Positions 45,409 through 55,292 of a stretch of DNA of 64,000 nt are shown in pieces. The position numbers and the translations under genes were made by a program. Positions within the stretch are counted from its first letter, which is position 1. Each line of letters starts with the position of its first letter. Origin of the DNA: Tolypothrix sp. NIES-4075 (GTDB taxonomy: Bacteria > Cyanobacteriota > Cyanobacteriia > Cyanobacteriales > Nostocaceae). Where the stretch lies: NCBI RefSeq assembly GCF_002218085.1, contig NZ_BDUC01000006.1, forward strand, positions 1 through 64,000, in the 5' to 3' direction. The notes under the pieces were generated by a model. It was not told the DNA's origin and made no database searches. It saw only the letters and a list, made by a program, of their open reading frames with translations.

Positions 45409-48400
45409 TTAATTAGAAGGCAATAGTTCTTCAATGGCTGTGGCAATGCTTTTAACATAAGGTTCTTTCAAAAGTGTCTGATGTTCGCCATTTACGCAGC
45501 ATACGCGCACTTTTGCGCTGGTTAATTTCCCCCAACCGACAGTAGGATCGTCTGGAAACTGTTTTGCTAGTGAGGGTGTTTTGAACAGGGAAATAGAAGA
45601 TTTAATAAGTTGCGGTTGATAATGTAGACTTGCCTGCGAATTAGCTTTGTAAACATTGACTAATCCGGCAATCAAATTTCGTCCCGAATCAGGGGGAATG
45701 AGTTCGTGCTGTCGCAAAATTTGCAGTACATATTCAAATTGAGCCACTTCGTTTAAAGTCGAAATTTCTTCGTAGGAAACACTTACAGTTTCGTTAAAAT
45801 GAAGTCCGATTTGCTCAACAATGAAGCAAAGAATAGCGGCATTGTCATTAAGAGAAGCTTCAATTTCTGGAGTTGGCAAGGGAGGATGGGTATCGATAAT
45901 TATCACCTGTTCAACTTGCTCTCCTGTAGCTTCTAATTGCGAAGCCATTTCAAAGGCAATTAGTCCTCCTAAAGAGTGTCCTCCTAACAAATAAGGACCT
46001 GAAGGAAGAATTTGCCGAATTGCTTTAAGGTAACTAGAAGCCATTGCTTCGATACTATCTAAAGGGGGTTGTTTACCATCTAAACCCCGTGCTTGGAGAG
46101 CATAAATTGGACGTTCTTGACTGAAGGTGCGAGCAAGTACAGAATAAGATAAAGCATAACCACCGGCTTGGTGTACGAGAAATAAGGGAAGTAGATCACC
46201 TTTGATTTGTAGAGGAACGAGAAGATCTGAATCACTAGGCGATCGCTCTTGTTCCAATAATGCGGCAATATGCGCTATCGTACCTTCTTGGAATAAGGCA
46301 GCAACAGGAAGATTGTACCCTAACCGCTGTTCAATTGCCGCTGTCAACCGGATGACTAAGAGAGAATGTCCCCCCAAATCAAAGAAGTTTTCAGTAACAC
46401 CAATCGGCTGAACTTGCAGTAATTCCTCCCATATTTCCACCAATTTATGCTCTAACGGTGTTCGAGGCAAAATCTGTTTGGTGGAGTCTAGGTTTCTATC
46501 TGAGTTTGGCGCGGGCAGTGCCTTTGTGTCAACCTTATCATTTGGTGTTAAAGGCAAAGCATCCAACATCACAAAGTTTCCTGGCACCATGTAATCGGGC
46601 AGTTTTTCTTTGAGGAAGTGACGTAGGATATTTGGAGAGATAACTTGCTCTTGTTTCGGGACAATATATGCCACTAAGCGCTTGTTACCCGATTGGTCTT
46701 CCCAAGCAATAACCGCAGTGTTGAGTACCTGTGGGTGCTTAATCAGAGTGTTTTCAATTTCTCCCAACTCAATGCGGAAGCCGCGAATTTTCACCTGGTT
46801 ATCAATGCGCCCCAAAAACTCAATAGTACCGTCTGGGAGATAACGAGCTAAGTCACCAGTTTTGTATAGACGTTTTGACTCTCCCCCTGCCCCCCTGCTC
46901 CCCTGCTCCCCTGCCCCCCTGCTCATTTCAAAGGGGTTGGGAATGAATTTTTCGGCTGTTAATGCCGGACGATTGAAATAGCCTCGCGCAATTCCAACGC
47001 CAGCGATGTGCAGTTCTCCTGGGACGCTGATTGGCACTGGTTGGAGATATTTATCGAGTACATACACCTGAGTATTGCTCATCGGTCGTCCGATGGGGAC
47101 TGATGTTTCTTGGGTTGAATTGACAAAATACAACGTTGAAGTTACCGTTGCTTCTGTCGAACCATAACCATTGACTAATTTTGGTGGCTTTTGAATGTGT
47201 GCTATCCCTTTTTGCCAGCGTTGAAGTTGTTCTAGTGTTACCTGTTCTCCACCAATAATTACCAACCTGAGATGTATGGGAATTCTTGGGTCTTGTGGAG
47301 TTAATTCCCCAGTCAATTGATGCCAATAAGCTGTGGGTAAGTTTAAAACACTCAAGCGCAACTCTCGGCAATGTTTCCAAAAGTTGTCGGATGAAAGTAA
47401 CATTTGTTCTGTGCGTAACACCAACGTGGCACCGACAGTTAAACAAGGGTAGATTTCCTCGACTGCGATATCAAAGCTTGGCGAAGCAAATTGTAAAATT
47501 CTATCTTGCTGCTCAATTCGGTATTCTTTAGTGGCAACGGTAGCTAAATCCATCAGTGAGCGATGTGAAATCATCACTCCTTTGGGTTTACCAGTTGAGC
47601 CAGAGGTGTAAATGGTATAGGCTAAGTGTTCGGGGTTAACGCTACCGAGTGGATTTTCTTTGCTTTGCTGAATTATTACTCCCCAGTCGGAATCTAAGCA
47701 GATAGTTGTTCCGGGAAATTCTGGCAGTTTTGCAAGTAATTTCTCTTGTGTCAGCAAGATAGAAGCTTGCGTATCGTTCAGAATATAGGCAAGTCGCTCT
47801 TGGGGATAGGCAGGGTCAAGGGGAATGTAAGCTCCTCCAGCTTTGAGTATTCCCAAAAAACTAACTATCATATCTATGGAACGCTCGACACAAATACCCA
47901 CCAGCACTTCTGGTTTAACACCCAAGCTTTGCAGGTAATGTGCTAATTGATTCGCTCGTTTGTTTAACTCCCCATAAGTTAAATGTTCGTTTTCAAACAC
48001 CACTGCGACTGCTAGGGGTGTATTTTCTACCTGAGATTCAAACAATTGATGAATGCACTTATCTTGGGGATATTCAGTATGAGTATTATTCCACTCCACG
48101 AGTAACTGATGTTGCTCAGTTGCCGTCAGTAGAGGTAATTCTGCAATTCGTTGTTCGGGATTGGCAACAATACTTTCTAGCAAAGTTTGGAAATGCCCCA
48201 CCATCCGGTTAATGGTTGTTTCATTAAATAAATCGGTTCTATATTCCCATTGTCCGTGAATTCCCTGTTCCGTTTCGATCGCCGACAGACTTAAATCAAA
48301 CTTAGCTGTAACTTGTTCCAATTCCAAAGGAGTTAAACTCAAATTGGGCAATTGTAAGTTTCCCATCGGTGCGTTCTGCAAAACAAACATCACCTGGAAC

Positions 48401-51400
48401 AAGGGACTATGGCTGAGATTTCTTTCTGGCTGAAGTTCTTCAACGATTCTTTCAAAAGGTACATCCTGATGAGCGTAAGCTTGCAAAGTTTCTTCTTTGA
48501 TTCGCAACAATAATGTTTTAAACTCAGGATTGCCACTCAAATCGGTTCTAATAACTAAAGTATTGACAAAAAACCCAATTAAGTCTTCAATTTCTTTACG
48601 ATTGCGGTTAGCAATTGGCGTACCAATTAATAAATCTTGCTGTCCCGAATAACGCATTAATAAAGTGGTAAATACCCCTAACAATCCCATGAACAGGGTA
48701 GCACCTTGAGATTCGCATAACTGCTTAAAGCGATCGCCTACTTTTTTCTTAATAGTAAAGGATACTGCACCACCTTGATAACGAGCGATCGCTTTTCGCG
48801 GAAAATCAGTTGGTAACTCTAAAACTTCTATTTTACCGCTCAGTTTTTCTTTCCAATAACTTAGTTGTTCTTGCAGTTGCGTTTTCTCAAAAATTGTCCG
48901 TTGCCAATGAGCAAAATCGCCATATTGTAAAGATAGAGACGGTAAAGGTGATGTATCTCTGAGACAAAATGCTGCATAAGATAAGGATAATTCCTTAATC
49001 ATTAATCCTAATGACCAACCATCAGAAATAATATGGTGCATCACTACAACAAAAACATGCCTGTCCTCTGCTAACCGATATAAATGGACGCGCAGCAAGG
49101 GTAATCTGCGAAGATTGAAGGGACAAATGATTGCTTCTCGGACTGCTTTTTGAAGTTCTTCTTCTTGCTTTTGTGGCTGTAAATGACTCAATTGTGTCAC
49201 TGTCAGCGGGACTTGATCAAATTCGTGAATAACTTGTATAGGAATTCCGTCTTTACTCTCAAAAGTGGTGCGTAATATCTCGTGACGTTGAATTATTTCT
49301 TGCAAACTGCGGTGTAGCGCTTCTTGATTTAAATCGCCATTTAAACGAAAAGCGATCGCTATATTATAAGCAGCATTATTCGGTTCCAACAAATCTAAAA
49401 ACCACAGTCGCGCTTGCGAAAAAGAAAGCGGTAAATTGTCCCGTTGGGCAATTTGTGGTATAATATATTTCTGTGTTTTTCCATCGTTAACAACAGCAAG
49501 GCGTTCAATTTCTTCAGCTAAACCCGCGATAGTTGGATGCTCGAAAACCTTTCGTAACGGCAAGGCTAAATCAAATTCTTCACGTATGCGAGAAACTAGC
49601 TTAGTTGCTATAAGCGAGTGTCCTCCTAAATAAAAGAAATCATCCGTCACACCGATAGAATCAATACTAAGCACATCGCTCCAAATTGTGCAAAGTCGTT
49701 TTTCGGTAGAAGTTGTAGGTTGAACAAAGGATTGTTTAGCGATCGCTAAATCTCGCTCTGGTGCAGGTAAAGCACGCCGATCCAGTTTACCACTAGGAGT
49801 CATTGGAAAGCTTTCCAGCAGGACAAACGATGCCGGACGCATATATTCGGGCAATTCCCGTACAATTTCTTTTAACTGGGAAATTAACGCTTTCGCAAAA
49901 CGTCCTTTGAGAGGATCGATGCAGTATGTAGAGACGCTCAATTTAGCATCTCTACGCGCAATTGGCATTACCGGACGGCGTTTTCCCTCGGTTGCTGGAT
50001 AAAAGCAAGCGTCAAAATGACTCGGAAAATCTGGGGAATAGCTGATAGTTATTTGGCAATTAATCTCTTTAGCAAGTGCATACAAATCTGACGGATTAAT
50101 TGCTTGTTTGAGATTAATATCAATGAATTCGCGTAATTCTTTGATGGTAGTTACCCGATCATTTCCTTGTACCCACTGCAAAATAGCTTCATCTTTAATT
50201 AAACGAGCATTGGGAATGCCTCTCCAAGCGATTGCACCTGTTTCAATGATGCGCTGACGCAAATCACTTAATTGCAGATTAACTTGATCCCAATCTTCCC
50301 AAACAGGTTCAATTGCAACTTCATTTTGTTCGCCACCTTGTTTGTGCAGGATAACATCATAACGATATTTAGTCAGTTCGTTGTGGGTATTTTCCTCTTT
50401 TAGATGAACTTCCACCGCTGCTAAATTGGGGAAAACTTCGGGAAGATTAACAAAGAAAGTCGGATCGAGTACCAATTCATTTTCTGTTTCCGCGATGCGT
50501 CGAACTTGGGTTTTAAAAGTCTCTCTATCTGTTTCGTCAGCAGCTTGAAAAAAGGCAACGCTGCTATGAAAATAATCTAAAAGTGGCAGATTACGATTAT
50601 CGCCTATAAATAGACTACCTCCCGGTGCTAGCACTTTTAACGCGCCAGCAATTACCTGCTGCAAATAGTCGATAGAGGGGAAATATTGAGCAACAGAATT
50701 AATAATAATAGTATCAAAATAAGATTCAGGAATTTGATTAAAGTTACTTGCCTCTTGGTGCAATAATTGCACATGTTGAGTTGGAATAATATTTTCCAAC
50801 CTAGTAATCGCTTCTTGAGAAAAATCAGTTCCCCAATAAGACTCTACCTGAGGAGCTATATTCAGCAAAATCATCCCCGTACCGCAGCCAATTTCGAGAA
50901 TGCGTTTCGGTTTCATTGCTTGCACTCGCGCCAAAGTATTATTTAGCCATTGGCGCATTTCTTCGGCAGGAATGGGTTGATTGTCATAACTACTATTCCA
51001 ACCTGTGATATTAAAAGCTGCGTTGACTTCTTCACCACCGCGATAAGTTTCGTTAAAGGTATATTGCCATTCTTGGGTTTGTTCCCGTGTCAAAGTTTCA
51101 TAGTCTGGGATTTTGGTTTGAGGAACAATGTAAGCGGCGATTCTAATATCTTCTTTACTTTGTTCATGGATAATTACTAAAGCATCTAGCACAGATGGAT
51201 GACGTTTTATAACTGCTTCTATTTCACCCAATTCAATACGAAAACCGCGTATTTTAACTTGATGGTCGTTTCTTCCTAAATATTCAATTTCGCCGTTGTA
51301 AAGAAAGCGAGCCAAATCACCAGTTTTATATAAACGTTTTTGCTCTCCCCCTTCCCCCCTGCTCATTTCAAAGAAGTTGGGAATCATTCGCTCTGCGGTT

Positions 51401-54000
51401 AATTGCGGACGGTTAAAATAGCCGCGAGTTACACCCGCACCACCAACATACATTTCACCGACTACCCCAATGGGAACAGGTTGGCAGTGTCGATCTAGAA
51501 TATATAAAGAAAGGTCAAGAATAGGTTCGCCAATCAAACTACCAAGGCGTTTTTTAACATCTTTTAAGCGAATCGGACGATAAGTAACGTGAACTGTTGT
51601 TTCCGTAATGCCGTACATATTCACTAGCAGCGGAAATTCGTCACCGTGGCGATCGAACCAAGGTTCTAAACTTGCTAAATCGAGCGCTTCCCCGCCAAAA
51701 ATTACATAGCGTAACTCTAATTCTGCTTCGCGACAAAGTAGTTCTTCTGCTTGCATTAATTGGCGAAAAGCTGAAGGTGTTTGATTTAAAACTGTGACTT
51801 TGGCATCGCAAAGTAAATTATAAAATTCTTCGGGTGAACGACTGACTAAATAAGGTACAATAACTAAACGACCGCCAAAGAAAAGAGCGCCCCAAATTTC
51901 CCAAACTGAGAAATCAAAGGCACAGGAGTGAAACAGCGTCCACACGTCTTTTTCGCTGAAGTGGAACCATTTTTCTGTTGCTAACATCAAACGCACAACA
52001 TGACGATGGGTGACAACTACTCCTTTAGGTTTTCCGGTTGAACCGGAGGTATAAATAATGTAAGCTGCGTTATCTGGATGAACAAAAACTTTCGGATCTG
52101 TTGAGTTTTGTTTGGTTATTTGTGCTTCGCAGTTATCGATAAAAACGACGGTAGTTTGCTGAGGTGGGATTTGTTGTTGAAATTGAGTTTGTGTCAGTAA
52201 AACTGCAACTTTACTATCCTCGATCATGTAAGCAATGCGATCGCTTGGATAATCCGGATCGAATGGAACGTATACACCCCCAGCTTTCAGGATAGCCAAA
52301 ATCGCAACTACCAAATCCTTAGATCGCGACATCCACAATCCAACTCGCGATTCGGGTTTAACACCAAGATTAATTAAATAATGTGCTAATTGGTTAGCGC
52401 GATCGCTTACTTTTTCATAGCTGAGAATTTCTTTTTCAAAAATTAGCGCTGTCTGTTGGGGACGCAGCTTTGCTTGTTGGCTAAAAATTTCGTGCAAACA
52501 AAATTGTACCGGAAAATTTTCGCGAGGTTTCGCATAAATTAATTGAGTTAATTCTTCTGGAAGCAGAATAGGTAATCGGCTTACGGGTGTATCTGGTTGC
52601 GTTACTAAATTTTCTAATAATTGGCAAAAATGACGCGCCAATCTTTCTACTGTTTCCCGTCTCAACAAATCAATGTTGTAGGAAAAAACGCCATGCAAAC
52701 TGTCTTCACTTTCAGTAATAAACAGTTCTAAATCAAATCGAGCCGCTTCTTGAGTTGCTAACAAAGAAACTTCCAAATCACCTGTGTTAAATTGCGGCTT
52801 CGGTGCATTTAATAAAGTAAAAGCAATTTGAAATAAAGGATTGCGACTGGTATCGCGTTCGAGATGCAAGCGATCTACTAATGTTTCAAACGGCACTTCT
52901 GTATGTTCAAAAGCCTCAAGCACCGTTTGTTTAACTTTATTTAAAAGTGTCCGAAAACTGAGTTCTTCGGATAAATCGGTGCGAATCACCAACATATTCA
53001 CGAAAAAACCAATGAGTTTTTCGGCATCGATTCCCGGACGGTTGGCAATGGAAGTACCGACTGGTATATCCTCTTGTCCTGTGTAACGTGCCAAAAGAGC
53101 TTGGAAAGCAGCCATCAGGGTCATAAACAAAGTAACACCCTCTTTTTGGCTGAAAGCGCGAATAATATTTGTTAGGGAATTTGGGAGAGAAAACTTCACC
53201 AAATCTCCCCGAAATGATTGCAGCTTAGGTCTGGGAAAATCAAGCGGAAATTGCAGGACGGGTAATTCTGCTAATTTTTGTTCCCAATAAGCAAGACTAT
53301 CTTGCAAAGCTAAATCGCTAAAGTTTTCTTGTTGCCATAAGGCATAATCGGCGTATTGAATTTTTAAGTCTGGAAGTGTTTTCTCATCTTTGTTGACCGC
53401 GATATAAAGAGCAGCGATTTCTTGCAAAATCACGCCGATTGACCAAGCATCGGCAATAATATGATGCAGAGTTAGGGTTAATATATGTCGCTCTGGTGCT
53501 AGTCGAAAAAGTCGAGAACGGATGAGCGGACCTGTTTCTAAATCGAACGCATATTCAGCTTCCGAACGCACTGCTGTAGAGATTTCTTTTTCGCTTTCGG
53601 TTGCCGAGCGATGTCTAACGACAAGCCGCTCCGCGTCTACGCTCAAATCTTCTAACTCAAGTTCGGCTAAAAAATTCGCGTGAATTTGTTGCCAAGGTTC
53701 GCCATCAATCGCGATAAATGTGGTACGCAAACTTTCATGTCGCTGTTGCAATTGTCTAAAAGCGTGCTGCAAAGCCTCTATATTAAGCTGTCCGTTCAGG
53801 CTGAATACGGAACAAATATTGTAAGCGGAAGATGTTGGTTCTAATTCATAAAGAAACCACAAACGCCTTTGTTGAAAAGAAGCTGGAGCTTCTGCAAGAC
53901 TGCGACGCGAAATCAAAAGCTGGTCTTTTTCCAGTTCGATTCCTTCCTCTTCCAGAAGCAATTCTAAAAGGTCAAGCTCGTTGTTTTCTGATAAATTCAT
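45409..54000 (-). CDS. NRPS3: C-A(Thr)-nMT-PCP-C-A(Z)-PCP-TE, terminal synthetase
   Basis: A 2863-residue synthetase ending the assembly line. An acidic N-terminal docking segment (1-30) precedes an LCL C domain whose active site reads HHIIADAW (Gly changed to Ala) near 180. The first A domain has code D-F-W-N-I-G-M-V-H (Thr) and is split after A8 by an N-methyltransferase (LEIGCGTG near 1037) before A10 near 1405; PCP near 1460. Module 2: C (HHIISDG near 1655), A with code D-I-E-N-I-G-G-V-T, PCP near 2545. The thioesterase has GHSLGG near 2673 and the His in NGEHQTL. The acidic Glu in the second pocket hints at a basic residue such as Arg; Gln would be the hassallidin counterpart. It should make N-Me-Thr plus the last residue and release the peptide, probably as a ring. 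Confidence 0.95.
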   Translation of the reverse strand: MNLSENNELDLLELLLEEEGIELEKDQLLISRRSLAEAPASFQQRRLWFLYELEPTSSAYNICSVFSLNGQLNIEALQHAFRQLQQRHESLRTTFIAIDGEPWQQIHANFLAELELEDLSVDAERLVVRHRSATESEKEISTAVRSEAEYAFDLETGPLIRSRLFRLAPERHILTLTLHHIIADAWSIGVILQEIAALYIAVNKDEKTLPDLKIQYADYALWQQENFSDLALQDSLAYWEQKLAELPVLQFPLDFPRPKLQSFRGDLVKFSLPNSLTNIIRAFSQKEGVTLFMTLMAAFQALLARYTGQEDIPVGTSIANRPGIDAEKLIGFFVNMLVIRTDLSEELSFRTLLNKVKQTVLEAFEHTEVPFETLVDRLHLERDTSRNPLFQIAFTLLNAPKPQFNTGDLEVSLLATQEAARFDLELFITESEDSLHGVFSYNIDLLRRETVERLARHFCQLLENLVTQPDTPVSRLPILLPEELTQLIYAKPRENFPVQFCLHEIFSQQAKLRPQQTALIFEKEILSYEKVSDRANQLAHYLINLGVKPESRVGLWMSRSKDLVVAILAILKAGGVYVPFDPDYPSDRIAYMIEDSKVAVLLTQTQFQQQIPPQQTTVVFIDNCEAQITKQNSTDPKVFVHPDNAAYIIYTSGSTGKPKGVVVTHRHVVRLMLATEKWFHFSEKDVWTLFHSCAFDFSVWEIWGALFFGGRLVIVPYLVSRSPEEFYNLLCDAKVTVLNQTPSAFRQLMQAEELLCREAELELRYVIFGGEALDLASLEPWFDRHGDEFPLLVNMYGITETTVHVTYRPIRLKDVKKRLGSLIGEPILDLSLYILDRHCQPVPIGVVGEMYVGGAGVTRGYFNRPQLTAERMIPNFFEMSRGEGGEQKRLYKTGDLARFLYNGEIEYLGRNDHQVKIRGFRIELGEIEAVIKRHPSVLDALVIIHEQSKEDIRIAAYIVPQTKIPDYETLTREQTQEWQYTFNETYRGGEEVNAAFNITGWNSSYDNQPIPAEEMRQWLNNTLARVQAMKPKRILEIGCGTGMILLNIAPQVESYWGTDFSQEAITRLENIIPTQHVQLLHQEASNFNQIPESYFDTIIINSVAQYFPSIDYLQQVIAGALKVLAPGGSLFIGDNRNLPLLDYFHSSVAFFQAADETDRETFKTQVRRIAETENELVLDPTFFVNLPEVFPNLAAVEVHLKEENTHNELTKYRYDVILHKQGGEQNEVAIEPVWEDWDQVNLQLSDLRQRIIETGAIAWRGIPNARLIKDEAILQWVQGNDRVTTIKELREFIDINLKQAINPSDLYALAKEINCQITISYSPDFPSHFDACFYPATEGKRRPVMPIARRDAKLSVSTYCIDPLKGRFAKALISQLKEIVRELPEYMRPASFVLLESFPMTPSGKLDRRALPAPERDLAIAKQSFVQPTTSTEKRLCTIWSDVLSIDSIGVTDDFFYLGGHSLIATKLVSRIREEFDLALPLRKVFEHPTIAGLAEEIERLAVVNDGKTQKYIIPQIAQRDNLPLSFSQARLWFLDLLEPNNAAYNIAIAFRLNGDLNQEALHRSLQEIIQRHEILRTTFESKDGIPIQVIHEFDQVPLTVTQLSHLQPQKQEEELQKAVREAIICPFNLRRLPLLRVHLYRLAEDRHVFVVVMHHIISDGWSLGLMIKELSLSYAAFCLRDTSPLPSLSLQYGDFAHWQRTIFEKTQLQEQLSYWKEKLSGKIEVLELPTDFPRKAIARYQGGAVSFTIKKKVGDRFKQLCESQGATLFMGLLGVFTTLLMRYSGQQDLLIGTPIANRNRKEIEDLIGFFVNTLVIRTDLSGNPEFKTLLLRIKEETLQAYAHQDVPFERIVEELQPERNLSHSPLFQVMFVLQNAPMGNLQLPNLSLTPLELEQVTAKFDLSLSAIETEQGIHGQWEYRTDLFNETTINRMVGHFQTLLESIVANPEQRIAELPLLTATEQHQLLVEWNNTHTEYPQDKCIHQLFESQVENTPLAVAVVFENEHLTYGELNKRANQLAHYLQSLGVKPEVLVGICVERSIDMIVSFLGILKAGGAYIPLDPAYPQERLAYILNDTQASILLTQEKLLAKLPEFPGTTICLDSDWGVIIQQSKENPLGSVNPEHLAYTIYTSGSTGKPKGVMISHRSLMDLATVATKEYRIEQQDRILQFASPSFDIAVEEIYPCLTVGATLVLRTEQMLLSSDNFWKHCRELRLSVLNLPTAYWHQLTGELTPQDPRIPIHLRLVIIGGEQVTLEQLQRWQKGIAHIQKPPKLVNGYGSTEATVTSTLYFVNSTQETSVPIGRPMSNTQVYVLDKYLQPVPISVPGELHIAGVGIARGYFNRPALTAEKFIPNPFEMSRGAGEQGSRGAGGESKRLYKTGDLARYLPDGTIEFLGRIDNQVKIRGFRIELGEIENTLIKHPQVLNTAVIAWEDQSGNKRLVAYIVPKQEQVISPNILRHFLKEKLPDYMVPGNFVMLDALPLTPNDKVDTKALPAPNSDRNLDSTKQILPRTPLEHKLVEIWEELLQVQPIGVTENFFDLGGHSLLVIRLTAAIEQRLGYNLPVAALFQEGTIAHIAALLEQERSPSDSDLLVPLQIKGDLLPLFLVHQAGGYALSYSVLARTFSQERPIYALQARGLDGKQPPLDSIEAMASSYLKAIRQILPSGPYLLGGHSLGGLIAFEMASQLEATGEQVEQVIIIDTHPPLPTPEIEASLNDNAAILCFIVEQIGLHFNETVSVSYEEISTLNEVAQFEYVLQILRQHELIPPDSGRNLIAGLVNVYKANSQASLHYQPQLIKSSISLFKTPSLAKQFPDDPTVGWGKLTSAKVRVCCVNGEHQTLLKEPYVKSIATAIEELLPSN
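46881..46924. repeat. G/C-rich STRR insertion in NRPS3 A2
   Basis: Tandem CCCCTGCTCCCCTGC-like units are read in frame as RGAGEQGSRGAGGE between the conserved IPNPF and RLYKTGD segments of the second A domain. The expansion lengthens a surface loop. Confidence 0.85.
49927..49956. repeat. In-frame palindromic repeat in NRPS3
   Basis: A diverged TGTAGAGACGC...GCATCTCTACG copy is translated as RRDAKLSVST between the methyltransferase insertion and the A10 motif of the first A domain. Confidence 0.7.
51342..51364. repeat. Short G/C-rich STRR insertion in NRPS3 A1
   Basis: A shorter version of the run at 46881-46924 sits at the equivalent loop of the first A domain and encodes MSRGEGGEQ before KRLYKTGD. 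The same position in two domains suggests gene conversion or a shared ancestor. Confidence 0.75.
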
Positions 54001-54130
54001 AATTAATACAATCTAATATACATAACTTCAAATTACTTACATAAAACTTGTCACCCAACTTTTAATATCATATGTATAATCTCAACCATTAATTAATATG
54101 CACCGCTTCTACCTACAAGCTGATAATCAG

Positions 54131-54268
54131 TTAAAGTTGCATCAGGTCTGTTACAGGTTGCATCCCTCCACAAAACATTAATCGTCTTTCATAAAACCAC
54201 AGGACTTTAGCTACTTTGGCTTTTTGCTCTTGGGTCAATGATTTTCCCTGTTTCCACTTTTTAATCAC
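54131..54268 (-). CDS. Possible small ORF overlapping the sulfotransferase stop
   Basis: A 45-codon frame starts with GTG inside the stop of the sulfotransferase gene (GTGA overlap) and ends with TAA at 54131. It begins IKKWKQGKSLTQEQKAKVAK and is basic with an amphipathic helix. I recognise no family. The overlap could mean translational coupling, or it could be the leftover end of a broken gene. The rest of the 54001-54130 spacer shows nothing. Confidence 0.3.
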   Translation of the reverse strand: MIKKWKQGKSLTQEQKAKVAKVLWFYERRLMFCGGMQPVTDLMQL

Positions 54269-55182
54269 TCTGAATACTCATAATTTTTTAAAAAATCATA
54301 TTTATCGATATTTTCCCTTATTATGTTAATTAATTGCTCATTCCATTTTGTTTCATGCCGACTTTTATGTGGTTTTTTATATATACTTTTTGAACAATTT
54401 TCTATATAACCATTTGGAGTATCTACTCCTAAAAAATAATTAATTTCCTCTAAAACTTTTTGGGTATTTTGAATTAGTGATTCATGTCTAACATTTAAAA
54501 TATTACTTCGATCTATTCTCTCTTTAATACTAAGAACTTCTTTACACAGTAAAAAGTATAACTCCATAGCTACTTCTAGTTTTAAACCGCCGAAGTCTTT
54601 GGTTGCAATAGTCTTAATGTTATCGTAAGGATTTCTAATGACGTGAATAAACTTGATTGGTACGCCAACTTTATTGTACAAACTTTCTAGCAGCGTTGGC
54701 TCCATACACAGTCTAGTAGTAGTAAGTGGAGCGTGTTTATCTCCAATTACCTTCACTTGATTAAAGTTTGCTTGCCCTTGATTGGGGATTTTGTATGAGT
54801 AACCTCCTATATTTCTATCTATTTTGGCATCAGCTTTGGAATGTTGAAGGATGAGATAGTAAACCTGTTCTTTGCTAAATCCTTTAGCAAAAAACTTTAG
54901 AGCATCTAGCTCGTTAGAAATAATCATGTTTGGATGGGAATCCATTAGAGCAGAAACTAAAGTGTGTCCACTCCGAGGACAACCAAGAAACATGCAATAT
55001 TTTTCTATATTTTGAAAATTTTTGGTATTAGCCAAACCTCCTAATAATGAGTTCAGATACAACGAGGTGTCAGCTATTACATTTCTAGCATAATCTTGCC
55101 GAATCATCGCTATATATCGATAACAAATATCCTTGGTTTCAGGAGATATTGTTTCTAAAAAATGTTCGATGGTACTTTCCAT
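54265..55182 (-). CDS. Sulfotransferase family protein
   Basis: A 305-residue PAPS-dependent sulfotransferase. The 5'-phosphosulfate loop is FLGCPRSGHTLVSAL near 65-79, and the 3'-phosphate binding segment is FIHVIRNPYDN near 195-205. Such enzymes add a sulfate to a hydroxyl of a lipid, sugar or peptide. It sits downstream of the halogenase gene and upstream of NRPS3, all on the minus strand. Sulfation is not known to me for hassallidins, so if active on the product it would mark a new variant. A role in modifying an unrelated lipid cannot be excluded. Confidence 0.85.
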   Translation of the reverse strand: MESTIEHFLETISPETKDICYRYIAMIRQDYARNVIADTSLYLNSLLGGLANTKNFQNIEKYCMFLGCPRSGHTLVSALMDSHPNMIISNELDALKFFAKGFSKEQVYYLILQHSKADAKIDRNIGGYSYKIPNQGQANFNQVKVIGDKHAPLTTTRLCMEPTLLESLYNKVGVPIKFIHVIRNPYDNIKTIATKDFGGLKLEVAMELYFLLCKEVLSIKERIDRSNILNVRHESLIQNTQKVLEEINYFLGVDTPNGYIENCSKSIYKKPHKSRHETKWNEQLINIIRENIDKYDFLKNYEYSE

Positions 55183-55292
55183 TCTTATTAAATTTCCTTT
55201 GGAAAAAATAACCGCACACTTTCTATTGCCTTACCGATGTATATTTCTGGGTTGTAACAGGGAGTAATGATAGTTACTTTATTAATACAAAA

